64,000 nucleotides of DNA, taken from the NCBI RefSeq assembly GCF_031326225.1, contig NZ_CP133720.1, forward strand, positions 1,736,001 to 1,800,000. The letters are read 5' to 3'. The DNA comes from Undibacterium cyanobacteriorum (GTDB lineage: Bacteria; Pseudomonadota; Gammaproteobacteria; Burkholderiales; Burkholderiaceae_D). Positions 8,853 through 17,768 of this stretch are shown piece after piece (position 1 is the stretch's first letter; every line of letters begins with the position of its first letter). The notes under the pieces are model-generated. The model did not search any database. It was not told the DNA's origin and saw only the letters and a program-made list of their open reading frames with translations. A program made the position numbers and the translations under genes.

Positions 8853-10058
8853 TCAACGCGCGTTCATCAATGCAAGTAATTCATTGCGAATTTTTGCATT
8901 ATTGGGCGTTAGAGCGAAGCCTGCCAAGCGACCATCATCCAACACAAAACGACTGATTAGTGTGTCATCTGCTAGATGCTCATCGAGCCATTTTCCTTTG
9001 GCGCGGACTTGCGGGCTTGGTGGCAACACCGCAATCGGGCAGCTCGGAGTTTTGATAATAACAGGCATCGGCCCAAGCTCAATGCGATGCGCTTTTTGAG
9101 TGCTTGAGTCGGCTAAAGATTTTGCAATCGCACGGGCTGCCGCAAGTATCGGTGCGATGTAGGGTAATACACTTGAATTGCCGTCGGTATCGACCGTGTA
9201 TTGCGCGCAATCTCCAAGCGCATAAATATCGGGTGCGCTGGTCATGCCATTGGCATCGACGACAATGCCACGGTCAGTGTGCAAGGGCGTTGGATGGCAC
9301 TGTTGAGCGATCGCTTTGTTCGGGATGAGTCCTACCGCCGACAGCACGAGGTGTACTTCAAACTCGCCGCCATCTTTTGTCGTCAGTTTCAAATTGTCAC
9401 CCTGATCTTCAACGCTAGTCACACTGTCGTTGAGATGGAAGTGTATGCCTTTCGCTTCGAGTTGTTGCTGCAATCGAAGTGAAACTGTGGGCGGTAGCAA
9501 AGCTGCGAGTGGACTTGGATTCGGATCAAATAAATGAACTTCGAACCCCGCTTGATTGAGGTCATCTGCAAATTCGCAACCGATTAATCCTGCGCCGAGG
9601 ATGGCAATTGTAGGATTGGTGACGCTCTGCGAGATTTGTTCGAGACGGTCGCGGAATTTTGCATAGTCATCGAGATGGTTGACCGACATAATCTGATTCG
9701 CACCCGAGCCTTGAATCGGTAGGCGAATTGCTTGCGCGCCCACCGCCAAGACAAGAGCGTGATACTCAAATTCACCCATCGAAGTATGAATCACGTGACG
9801 GTCACTCTCAATCTTTTGCAATTGAGTTTGATGCAGAATGGTGATCGCTAATTGCTCGGCCAGCTGTGTCGCGGTCTGTGTCTTCAATTGAGCCGGTAAT
9901 TTGTTTTGAGCAAAGGCGTTCGACAACATGGGTTTCGAGTAGAAACCACCGTCATCCGCAGTGACAAGAATGATGGGAGTCGAGGTGTCAAGCTTTCTCA
10001 ATTCGCGGATGAGGCTGACACCTGCCATGCCACTGCCGATGACGAATATGGGTTTCAT
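8853..10058 (-). CDS. NAD(P)H:rubredoxin reductase-like flavoprotein
   Basis: FAD/NAD(P)H oxidoreductase of 401 aa. The N-terminal FAD-binding motif IVIGSGMAGVSL-type sequence (here FVIGSGMAGVSL) and the second dinucleotide motif AILGAGLIGCEFADDL define the pyridine nucleotide-disulfide oxidoreductase class II fold, and DIYALGDCAQY is the usual FAD C-terminal contact. The C-terminal domain has the rubredoxin-reductase style. It directly follows rubredoxin and rubrerythrin on the same strand, so the likely job is NAD(P)H to rubredoxin electron transfer feeding rubrerythrin. The gap to rubredoxin is 26 bp. Confidence 0.88.
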   Translation of the reverse strand: MKPIFVIGSGMAGVSLIRELRKLDTSTPIILVTADDGGFYSKPMLSNAFAQNKLPAQLKTQTATQLAEQLAITILHQTQLQKIESDRHVIHTSMGEFEYHALVLAVGAQAIRLPIQGSGANQIMSVNHLDDYAKFRDRLEQISQSVTNPTIAILGAGLIGCEFADDLNQAGFEVHLFDPNPSPLAALLPPTVSLRLQQQLEAKGIHFHLNDSVTSVEDQGDNLKLTTKDGGEFEVHLVLSAVGLIPNKAIAQQCHPTPLHTDRGIVVDANGMTSAPDIYALGDCAQYTVDTDGNSSVLPYIAPILAAARAIAKSLADSSTQKAHRIELGPMPVIIKTPSCPIAVLPPSPQVRAKGKWLDEHLADDTLISRFVLDDGRLAGFALTPNNAKIRNELLALMNAR

Positions 10059-10084
10059 AGTGATATTGTGTGCTGAAAGTTGGA

Positions 10085-10249
10085 TTAAATCTCGACCATT
10101 TCAAAGTCGGCTTTTGCTACGCCACAGTCAGGACAGGACCAAGTTTCTGGCACGTCTTCCCAAGCGGTGCCTGGCGCGATGCCATCTTCAGGCCATCCTT
10201 TTGCTTGTTCATAAATGAAGCCGCAGACGATGCATTGATAGGTTTTCAT
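10085..10249 (-). CDS. rubredoxin
   Basis: A classic 54-aa rubredoxin carrying one iron on four cysteines: CIVCG near the N-terminus and CPDCGV near the C-terminus, with the conserved YE and WxDVPxxWxCP segments between. The start is the ATG at 10249, with GAGGA about ten bases upstream; a longer in-frame extension to 10342 lacks rubredoxin homology. It acts as a small cytosolic electron carrier between the reductase and rubrerythrin encoded on either side. Confidence 0.95.
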   Translation of the reverse strand: MKTYQCIVCGFIYEQAKGWPEDGIAPGTAWEDVPETWSCPDCGVAKADFEMVEI

Positions 10250-10342
10250 GATGTTTTTTCCTCGTTGAGATGTTCGAAATTGAAATAAACGTTGAAGTTT
10301 GCTTAGGTTTGACTGAAAAAGATCGAATAGCACCAAGTGCAA

Positions 10343-10813
10343 TCAAACGCGATTGGCGTCCAAAACGTCTTGGTAATGCTTCGCATGGCGTTCTTCAACC
10401 TTTGCTAATGCCGCAAAGCGTTTAGCGGCCAACTCCAGAGTGCGTTGAAATTGTTCAGCGTGTTCCTTTGATTCCGCAATTTGCTCGTCATATTCGGCAA
10501 CAGCGGCGTGATTGCCTTCCTCTAAGGCGAGATGTCGGAACTTTGGATACATTTCTGTGTATTCGTAAGTTTCACCTTCAATCGCGATTTCCAAAGCACG
10601 TTGAGGTGTCAATGCACTTTTTGGGTAGAGTAAATCGAGATGTCCGAAGGCGTGCATGACTTCTTGTTCAGCGGTTGCCTCGAAGGCCAAAGCAATATCT
10701 TCTGCTCCTGCAGCGCGGGCGATTTTCGCGAAATAGCGGTATTTGATGTGCGCCATGGATTCGCCAGCAAAAGCAGCTTCAAGATTTTGAATAGTGACGG
10801 ATGGATTTTTCAT
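10343..10813 (-). CDS. rubrerythrin (ferritin-like di-iron domain only)
   Basis: Di-iron peroxide-reducing protein of 156 aa. Two Glu-rich iron-binding motifs typical of rubrerythrins are present (EATAEQEVMHA and EERHAKHYQ) together with an early GESMAHIKYRYFA. The C-terminal rubredoxin domain found in classical rubrerythrin is missing; that function is supplied by the separate rubredoxin gene 93 bp downstream. The ATG at 10813 is preferred to an upstream TTG because TTGGAG lies six bases before it. The three-gene set rubrerythrin-rubredoxin-reductase forms a complete NAD(P)H peroxidase-type chain for peroxide defence. Confidence 0.92.
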   Translation of the reverse strand: MKNPSVTIQNLEAAFAGESMAHIKYRYFAKIARAAGAEDIALAFEATAEQEVMHAFGHLDLLYPKSALTPQRALEIAIEGETYEYTEMYPKFRHLALEEGNHAAVAEYDEQIAESKEHAEQFQRTLELAAKRFAALAKVEERHAKHYQDVLDANRV

Positions 10814-11263
10814 GATGTTCTCCAATTAGAAAATGAATGGTTTCGATCCGACCTTAGCGATTTGTTGCATGAGTCATTCGCTGCATCGGCTTGGAATGAA
10901 TCATAGGTAATTTCAATTAATAAGTAAAAACAATTGATTTTATCAATTGAATAGCTAAATTCTATGCCTAGCACTTCTTCAATAGATTTCGTAATTCGGT
11001 TTGATTTATGCAAAAAAAACATAGGCATCGTATAAATACGTATAAGGTAAAAGTTGCCTGTCTGCTAGAATCTACAGACCGCTAAAAATTAAGCTAGGCT
11101 GCCATAAGCTTGCCGAAGCTATCCAAACTTAGTCCGATTGCAATTCGTTTGAAGTTGTCGTACAACTTAGGCGATAATGGGATAATGTCAGTACTAACAA
11201 AATATAAAAAACGTGCAGACACAGTCGCCTCGCAACACGTCGTTAAATTGAAGGATTCCCCGA
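10814..11263. other. divergent regulatory region, rubrerythrin operon and maeB
   Basis: AT-rich 450 bp between two divergent units. It holds a perfect palindrome with arms CAATTGAT (10931-10938) and ATCAATTG (10942-10949), an adjacent ATAG-N7-CTAT (10951-10965) that resembles half of an OxyR site, and near maeB a sigma-70-like promoter. No gene is apparent. Confidence 0.6.
11149..11178 (+). promoter_or_regulatory. predicted maeB promoter with embedded inverted repeat
   Basis: TTGAAG (11149-11154), 18-bp spacer and GATAAT (11173-11178). An inverted repeat AAGTTG-N5-CAACTT (11152-11168) overlaps the -35 end and the spacer and could be an operator. The ATG of maeB follows about 85 bp downstream. 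Confidence 0.45.
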
Positions 11264-13573
11264 ATGAACACGCCAGAACAAAAAGAACTAATTCGTCAGC
11301 AGCTTCGACAGTCAGCTTTGGAATATCACGAGCTTCCGACCCCAGGTAAGATCAGCGTTACTCCAACCAAGCAATTAACCAATCAACGTGACCTCGCCTT
11401 GGCTTATTCTCCAGGTGTTGCTGCGCCATGCGAGGAAATCGTGGCGGATCCATCCGCGGCTTATAAGTACACGGCACGTGGCAACTTGGTCGCTGTGATT
11501 ACCAACGGAACGGCCGTTTTAGGTCTTGGCAACATCGGACCATTGGCGTCTAAGCCCGTCATGGAAGGGAAGGGTGTTCTGTTTAAAAAGTTTGCGGGTA
11601 TCGATGTTTTCGACATTGAGATCAATGAACCAGATCCAGACAAGTTGGTTGATGTGATTGCGGCTTTAGAGCCGACGTTTGGTGGTATCAATCTCGAAGA
11701 CATTAAAGCCCCAGAATGCTTCTACATCGAACGTAAGCTGCGTGAACGCATGAAGATTCCGGTCTTCCATGATGATCAACACGGTACGGCAATTATTGTT
11801 GGTGCAGCGATTTTGAATGGTTTGAAAGTCGTCGGTAAGGACATTAAGAACTGTAAATTGGTGGTGTCGGGCGCAGGTGCCGCAGCACTCGCGTGCTTGG
11901 ATTTGATCGTTGATCTTGGTTTCCCTATCGAGAATATCTTCGTCACGGATTTGGCGGGTGTGGTCTATAAAGGCCGTACTGAATTGATGGATCCTGACAA
12001 GGAACGATTTGCACAAGATACGCCAGCACGTAGTCTGCGCGAAGTGATCGATGGTGCCGATATTTTCTTGGGTTTATCTGCAGGTGGTGTCTTGAAACAA
12101 GACATGGTCGAGAAAATGGCGGCGAGGCCCTTGATCCTCGCCTTGGCCAATCCAACACCAGAAATCTTGCCGGAAGAGGTGAAAGCGGTTCGCGATGATG
12201 CAGTGATGGCCACGGGGCGTTCTGATTTTCCGAATCAGGTGAATAACGTGCTGTGCTTCCCGTATATTTTCCGTGGCGCCTTGGACTGCGGAGCGACGAC
12301 CATTACGCGTGAAATGGAAATCGCAGTAGTGCACGCGATTGCCGACTTGGCGCAGGCTGAACAGTCCGATGTGGTGGCATCTGCCTACGGCATTTCGAAT
12401 TTGTCATTTGGTCCGGAATATCTCATTCCTAAGCCATTCGATCCACGCTTGATGATCAAGATTGCGCCAGCGGTTGCCAAGGCTGCCGAGGAGTGCGGTG
12501 TGGCGCAACGGCCGATTCAGGATATGCAGGCCTACATCGATAAGTTGCAGCAATTTGTTTATCACAGTGGCACCTTCATGAAGCCCTTGTTCCAGATCGC
12601 GAAAAAAGCGCCGCCGGAACGCAAACGTATCGTGTTTGCCGAGGGGGAAGAAGAGCGTGTATTGCGTGCGGTGCAGGTGGTGGTCGACGAAAACTTAGCG
12701 CGCCCAATTTTGGTTGGCCGTCCGCACATTTTGGAACAACGTATTCAAAAATTTGGTCTGCGTTTGCGCGCTGGCATTGATTTCGAAATGATCAATCCAG
12801 AAATGGACCCGCGTTATCGTGACTACTGGCAGACCTACCATCAAATGACCTGCCGTCAAGGAATTACCGAACAATATGCGAAACTAGAGATGCGTCGTCG
12901 GCATACTTTGATTGGGTCGATGATGGTCCATAAAGGTGATGCGGATGGCATGATTTGCGGTACCTTTGGGATTGGCAGTCTGCACTTATTCTATGTCAAT
13001 CAGGTGCTCGGCAAACGTCCTGGTGTGAATGTCTATGCGGCGATGAATGGTTTGGTCTTACCGGATCGTCAGTTGGTGCTCGTCGATACGCACATCAATG
13101 AGAATCCTAATGCCGAACAAATTGCTGAAATCACGATTTTGGCTGCTGAGGAAATGCGACGTTTTGGTTTGGCGCCAAAGGCTGCATTGTTATCCCATTC
13201 AAACTTTGGTTCTGCCAACAGCGAATCGGCCAAGAAAATGCGCGCAGCTCTGGAGATCGTTCGTCGTGATGCACCAGATCTTGAAATTGATGGCGAGATG
13301 CACGGGGATACAGCACTTGATAGCGAATACCGCGCGAAGACGATGCCATTTTCGACGCTTAAGGGTGATGCAAACCTATTGGTGATGCCGAATATTGACG
13401 CAGCCAATATTGCCTACAATTTGTTAAAAACAGCCGCAGGTAATAACATCGCGATTGGCCCTATTTTGCTTGGTTGCGCGAAGCCTGTACACATCTTGAC
13501 CCCTTCCGCTACGGTACGTCGTATCGTCAATATGACAGCTCTTTGTGTTGTAGATGCTGTTGCTCAACGGTGA
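11264..13573 (+). CDS. maeB: NADP-dependent malic enzyme with C-terminal phosphotransacetylase-like domain
   Basis: Large hybrid malic enzyme (769 aa) that decarboxylates malate to pyruvate with NADP reduction. The N-terminal malic enzyme part (about residues 1-425) shows AYSPGVAAPCEEI, FAGIDVFDIEI, the metal-binding HDDQHGTAIIVGAA and the nucleotide motif VSGAGAAALACL. The C-terminal part (about 440-765) resembles phosphotransacetylase (KRIVFAEGEEERVLRAVQ, then DGEMHGDTAL); in this family it usually senses acetyl-CoA and lacks transacetylase activity. The start has AAGGA upstream. Monocistronic and closed by a strong terminator. Likely supplies NADPH and pyruvate during growth on organic acids. 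Confidence 0.94.
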   Translation: MNTPEQKELIRQQLRQSALEYHELPTPGKISVTPTKQLTNQRDLALAYSPGVAAPCEEIVADPSAAYKYTARGNLVAVITNGTAVLGLGNIGPLASKPVMEGKGVLFKKFAGIDVFDIEINEPDPDKLVDVIAALEPTFGGINLEDIKAPECFYIERKLRERMKIPVFHDDQHGTAIIVGAAILNGLKVVGKDIKNCKLVVSGAGAAALACLDLIVDLGFPIENIFVTDLAGVVYKGRTELMDPDKERFAQDTPARSLREVIDGADIFLGLSAGGVLKQDMVEKMAARPLILALANPTPEILPEEVKAVRDDAVMATGRSDFPNQVNNVLCFPYIFRGALDCGATTITREMEIAVVHAIADLAQAEQSDVVASAYGISNLSFGPEYLIPKPFDPRLMIKIAPAVAKAAEECGVAQRPIQDMQAYIDKLQQFVYHSGTFMKPLFQIAKKAPPERKRIVFAEGEEERVLRAVQVVVDENLARPILVGRPHILEQRIQKFGLRLRAGIDFEMINPEMDPRYRDYWQTYHQMTCRQGITEQYAKLEMRRRHTLIGSMMVHKGDADGMICGTFGIGSLHLFYVNQVLGKRPGVNVYAAMNGLVLPDRQLVLVDTHINENPNAEQIAEITILAAEEMRRFGLAPKAALLSHSNFGSANSESAKKMRAALEIVRRDAPDLEIDGEMHGDTALDSEYRAKTMPFSTLKGDANLLVMPNIDAANIAYNLLKTAAGNNIAIGPILLGCAKPVHILTPSATVRRIVNMTALCVVDAVAQR

Positions 13574-13592
13574 GACGGAAAAACATCACGGA

Positions 13593-13620
13593 AAAACCGC
13601 GTCCCAACGCGGTTTTTTTT
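13593..13620 (+). terminator. rho-independent terminator after maeB
   Basis: Stem AACCGCG (13595-13601)/CGCGGTT (13608-13614) with a 6-nt loop, followed by a run of eight T (13613-13620). It begins about 20 bp after the maeB stop. Confidence 0.92.
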
Positions 13621-14130
13621 CGGCTCGTCGATGTAATTGCGGCGCCTTTTTCTGTTGCAAGACTATTTGTGTAGATGGTGTTTTTTTTTCATTCGTTTCA
13701 ACTCGGAAATGAAAATATTGCTGTTCTTTAAGCATGTTGTATTTTTAAATTTTTACTTTTTATATGTAGTGCTTGTATTTTTAGTAAATTAATTCCGCAT
13801 CAAATGTTTTAATTTTTAGCTAAGATGCCTTTATCTTTTCGAGAATTCATCTGGATAGCCGAATTTTTTTTGGCGGCATTGGCCAGTTATTCTAATTGAT
13901 GCCTTGTGTAGTCATTTTTAAATGTTTTCATAAAAACTTTCATCTGTTTTACTCATCCCTGCCGAATAAAAATTGAGAAAAACCGTGGTTTTCTATCAGT
14001 TTTTGAAAAGAGCTTTTTACCACGCAGTGTCGCGACATTGACGGAAAACGGTAAAGAAAATGGGGGATCTGGGCCACAAGCGCAGATTGTGTAATTCATA
14101 GGGAGTAGTTAGAAACAAAGGTAAGCAAAA
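13621..14130. other. AT-rich leader region upstream of the M4 protease
   Basis: About 510 bp, visibly more AT-rich than the flanking genes, with many T-runs. No reading frame, tRNA or strong hairpin was seen. It must contain the promoter of the secreted protease. Confidence 0.5.
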
Positions 14131-16311
14131 ATGAAACGTCAATTAGAGATTCAAAGTATTATTCGCCCAACGATGATGGCATTGTTGATCGCAGCATCAT
14201 TTGATGCGATAGCAGCCGATCGTGTTGATTTGTCAAAGATTAATGCGAACCAAGTAAAGTCGCTCGCAGGTGCGACGCCAACAGTTGCAGAAACCTTAGG
14301 ATTGGCAGCAGCAGATTTACGCGAAGTACGTAGTAAAGAATATGCTGGTGGTCGCGTAGTACGCCGTTATGAACAATTGCATCAAGGTGTTCCAGTTTGG
14401 GGTGAAACGATTGTAGAACACGCCGACACACCAAATGGCTTCGCAGCGTCCGCACCAGTCCGTAGCTTCCATGGTGCGATGCTCAGTAATTTGGCGACCG
14501 ATATTCCATCGGCAAAACCAAAACTCAGTGCCGCTCAAGCATTGAGCGCGGCGAAGGTTGCTGCGCGCACGATTGGTGCAACTGATAATGATCAAACCAA
14601 ACTGTATGTCAAACAGGATGCAAACGGCGTCGCCCGTTTAGTTTATTTGACTTCCTTTGTGACATCGCAGAATGGCGCTCCGAGCCGCCCGCATTTCATG
14701 ATTGACGCGAATTCTGGTGCAGTCCTCGAAAAATGGGAAGGCATTACGCATTCTTTGACCGGCACGGGCCCTGGCGGAAATGCAAAAACAGGACAGCGTG
14801 AATACGGCACGACGGCGGGATATGGTTATCTCGATGTAACGGTCAGCGGTTCAACATGTAAATTGAGCAGCACCAATGTCGATACTTACAATATGAACGG
14901 TGCCACCTCAGGTTCTGGTACGCTTCATTCATTTACATGTCCGCGCAACACAGTGAAAACGATCAATGGTGGTTATGCACCAATGAACGACGCACATTAT
15001 TTTGGCAACAAAGTATTTAACATGTATCAAGATTGGTTGGGTATTCGTCCGATCAGCCAAAAATTGGTCATGAAAGTGCATTACGGAAGCAGCTATGAAA
15101 ATGCGTTCTGGGATGGCTCCGCGATGAGTTATGGTGACGGCGCTACAACTTTCTATCCTTTGGTGTCTTTGGATGTGACCTCGCATGAAGTGAGCCACGG
15201 CTTCACCGAGCAGAATTCTGGCTTGGTTTACTCGGGGATGTCGGGCGGTATGAACGAAGCTTTCTCTGATATTGCTGGTGAAGCTGCGAAGTATTATGTG
15301 CTCGGCACAAATGATTTCAAAGTTGGCGCAGATATTTTCAAAGGTTCTGGCGCATTGCGTTACATGGATAATCCACCACAAGATGGTCGTTCCATTGATA
15401 ATGCCGCCAATTACACGAGTAGCATGGACGTCCATCACACTAGTGGCGTGTTCAACAAGGCATTCTATTTGTTGGCAACAAAAGCTGGTTGGAATACTCG
15501 CAAGGCGTTTGAAGTTTTCGCAGATGCAAATCGCTTGTACTGGACAGCAAATAGCACCTTCAATCAAGGCGCATGCGGCGTAGAAAAAGCGGCTGCCAAT
15601 CGTTCCTATACAGTGGCTGATGTGACTGCTGCATTCTCTGCTGTTGGTGTGAGCGGTGGATGCGGTACGACTACGCCACCAGCAGGCGGCACACTGACTA
15701 AGGATGTCGCGGTAACGTTCTCTGCGGCGACTGGTGCTGCAGCAACTTACACGTTTGCTGTACCAAGTGGTGCAAGTAACCTGAGCTTCAAGATGTCTGG
15801 CGGTACAGGTGATGGTGATTTGTATACGAAATTAGGCTCCGCACCAACGACGACCTCCTATTTGGCGAAATCTGATGGATCGACGAACACGGAGTCTATC
15901 GTTATCGCTTCTCCAACAGCAGGTACTTATTATTTGCTCGCCAATGCTTACTCTGCGGTAAATGGCGCATCGATCGTCGCAACTTACCAGACTGGCACTA
16001 CAAGTAACGTACTTACAAGTGGTGTGCCTGTATCAGTGGCTTTGGCACTCAACGCATCAAAAGTCTATACGATTAGTGTACCTGCCGGAAAAACGAGTTT
16101 GACGATCAAATTGAGTGGCGGTAGTGGTGACGGTGATATTTATGCGAAATTGGGTTCCGCACCGACCACAACGACTTACGACAAGAAGTCTGATGGCGCA
16201 ACGAACACCGAAACGATTACCTTCAGCGCTCCAGCGGCAGGTACGTACTACGTGTTGGTGAACGCATACGCTGCAGTTTCTGGTGCAAGCTTGGTCGCAA
16301 CAGTACAGTAA
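14131..16311 (+). CDS. secreted M4 (thermolysin) family metallopeptidase with two PPC domains
   Basis: Extracellular zinc protease precursor of 726 aa. Residues 1-29 form a signal peptide ending at AIAA. The propeptide (FTP and PepSY type, about 30-210) is followed by the M4 catalytic domain. The zinc site HEVSH is at residues 352-356, the third ligand Glu376 in GGMNEAFSD is 20 residues on as in thermolysin, and His435 in VHHTSG matches the catalytic histidine. Two bacterial pre-peptidase C-terminal domains follow (about 525-615 and 630-726), each with the SGGxGDGDxYxKLGSAPTTT pattern; they normally help secretion or substrate contact and are often trimmed. Likely an exported scavenging protease, probably via type II secretion (inference). 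Confidence 0.94.
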   Translation: MKRQLEIQSIIRPTMMALLIAASFDAIAADRVDLSKINANQVKSLAGATPTVAETLGLAAADLREVRSKEYAGGRVVRRYEQLHQGVPVWGETIVEHADTPNGFAASAPVRSFHGAMLSNLATDIPSAKPKLSAAQALSAAKVAARTIGATDNDQTKLYVKQDANGVARLVYLTSFVTSQNGAPSRPHFMIDANSGAVLEKWEGITHSLTGTGPGGNAKTGQREYGTTAGYGYLDVTVSGSTCKLSSTNVDTYNMNGATSGSGTLHSFTCPRNTVKTINGGYAPMNDAHYFGNKVFNMYQDWLGIRPISQKLVMKVHYGSSYENAFWDGSAMSYGDGATTFYPLVSLDVTSHEVSHGFTEQNSGLVYSGMSGGMNEAFSDIAGEAAKYYVLGTNDFKVGADIFKGSGALRYMDNPPQDGRSIDNAANYTSSMDVHHTSGVFNKAFYLLATKAGWNTRKAFEVFADANRLYWTANSTFNQGACGVEKAAANRSYTVADVTAAFSAVGVSGGCGTTTPPAGGTLTKDVAVTFSAATGAAATYTFAVPSGASNLSFKMSGGTGDGDLYTKLGSAPTTTSYLAKSDGSTNTESIVIASPTAGTYYLLANAYSAVNGASIVATYQTGTTSNVLTSGVPVSVALALNASKVYTISVPAGKTSLTIKLSGGSGDGDIYAKLGSAPTTTTYDKKSDGATNTETITFSAPAAGTYYVLVNAYAAVSGASLVATVQ

Positions 16312-16349
16312 GCTGATGTAGAACTCGGCTTTTAGTAGCCGATATTAGG

Positions 16350-16376
16350 AAAATGCCGCTTCGAGCGGCATTTTCT
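16350..16376. terminator. bidirectional terminator between protease and methyltransferase
   Basis: Stem AAAATGCCGC (16350-16359)/GCGGCATTTT (16365-16374) around TTCGA, with T-rich flanks on both strands. It separates convergent genes. Confidence 0.85.
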
Positions 16377-16410
16377 GTTTTTTGAAGCGATCTTGGGTGC
16401 CCTTGCGTAT

Positions 16411-17586
16411 CTACAAAACACGAAGGCGCCACAATGAAGTAATCTCTTTCTTTCTTGCCTCATGCAGGGTATCTTCTTTGTCGCTGCTTTTCCCATGCTT
16501 AGGACGAATATCAAGCTTACCGACGACATGAAGTCCTGCTTCCGTGATCCAATCCCAAAGTTGCTTGTGGGTTCTGAGTCCGAGGTGTTCAGCAAGATCT
16601 GACATGATCAGCCATGCTTCACCTGTGTCAGTTAAATGCTGGCCTACGCTCTTCAAGAAAGCTTTGAGCATCTGACTGTCTGGGTCGTAAATGGCCGATT
16701 CGATCGCAGAGCTTGGTTTGGCGGGTAGCCAAGGTGGGTTGCAGACAATTAATCCCGCTCGCCCCGTTGGAAAGAGATTGACCTCAAGTAAATCGATTTG
16801 CTTCAGCAGATCAAGTCGTTCAAGATTTTCACGTGCGCATTGAAGTGCTTGCGCACTGATATCTGTCGCGACAATTTTTTTGATCCCTCGTTTTGCGAGC
16901 AAGGCCGCAATAACGCCTGAGCCAGTTCCAATGTCGAATGCAAGTTCTTGCGTCGGTAAAGGTGCTTTGGCAAGTAGCTCAAGATACTCTCCACGTACCG
17001 GGGAATACACTCCGTAATGCGGGTAGATCTTTGTTCCTAGACTTGGAATCTCGACACCGTTCTTACGCCATTGATGAGCACCGATTACTCCTAGTAGTTC
17101 CTTTAAGCTCATGATGATCAGAGCAACTTGTGCGGTAAGTTGGTTTGTTTGCAGGGCACCTTGAAGTGCTTCCTTGACGTCAGGAGCCCGTCGGAGAGGA
17201 ATTTCTAAGCCAGTCGTGACAGGAATGAGAAGCATGCCCAGGATGCGGCTTCGATGGACTTGGTCTCTTCTGTGTAAATGGAAAACCGATCCATCCATGC
17301 TCGTGGATGTTTCGTTCGACTTGTTCGAGCCAGCGGAATTCTTTGCTTTGCGAGAATTGGGCAAACGACGGCTCATCGCCTGCAATAATTGCTTTGCATT
17401 TTGGAAGTCTCCGCGCCAAATAATTGCAGTGCCTTCGCAGGCCAAACGATAAGCTTTGTCGGCTGTTAAGGTGTCATCGCCGATAAAGAAACGCTTTGGT
17501 TTCGGTGCATGATTAGCCGATTGCCACAGCGCTTGAAAAAGATGGCCATCTTCTTCCCATTCAATTAATTGAGATTCGTGTTGCAT
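16411..17586 (-). CDS. class I SAM-dependent methyltransferase (small-domain type, NPPW motif)
   Basis: A 391-aa protein whose C-terminal half is a Rossmann methyltransferase: FDIGTGSGVIAALLA binds SAM and IVCNPPWLP is the NPPY-type catalytic motif of enzymes that methylate amide or exocyclic amino nitrogens (RsmC/RlmG/HemK group). The first 190 residues carry no motif I recognise, include a low-complexity Ser/Asn-rich stretch near residue 80-100, and may be a substrate-recognition domain. The target (rRNA, protein glutamine or small molecule) cannot be told from sequence. It is transcribed alone, between the protease terminator and a divergent gap. The ribosome binding site is weak. Confidence 0.8.
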   Translation of the reverse strand: MQHESQLIEWEEDGHLFQALWQSANHAPKPKRFFIGDDTLTADKAYRLACEGTAIIWRGDFQNAKQLLQAMSRRLPNSRKAKNSAGSNKSNETSTSMDGSVFHLHRRDQVHRSRILGMLLIPVTTGLEIPLRRAPDVKEALQGALQTNQLTAQVALIIMSLKELLGVIGAHQWRKNGVEIPSLGTKIYPHYGVYSPVRGEYLELLAKAPLPTQELAFDIGTGSGVIAALLAKRGIKKIVATDISAQALQCARENLERLDLLKQIDLLEVNLFPTGRAGLIVCNPPWLPAKPSSAIESAIYDPDSQMLKAFLKSVGQHLTDTGEAWLIMSDLAEHLGLRTHKQLWDWITEAGLHVVGKLDIRPKHGKSSDKEDTLHEARKKEITSLWRLRVL

Positions 17587-17702
17587 ATATTGGGAGTCTT
17601 ATTTTGCCGATGATTTGATATGGCGACTGTAGCCGGATGGATTAAATGAAGCGAAACAATACTCTTGTCTTCGCGCTTTGTCAGGGGGATTTTGTAATCA
17701 CA

Positions 17703-17741
17703 AATAAAAAAGCAGACTTTGTCGGTAAAGTCTGCTTTTCC
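17703..17741 (-). terminator. terminator after cyclophilin lipoprotein gene
   Basis: Long stem AAAAGCAGACTTT (17708-17720)/AAAGTCTGCTTTT (17727-17739) with a 6-nt loop. On the minus strand it is followed by a T-run, so it mainly ends the gene at 17769; it may also work weakly in the other direction. Confidence 0.88.
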
Positions 17742-17768
17742 TTGGTCAGGTTGAAAACAGTATTGTTT

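Noticed and set aside
14929..15567. 212-codon minus-strand frame inside the M4 protease
   Set aside because: Overlaps the catalytic domain of a clear protease; no homology-like motif.
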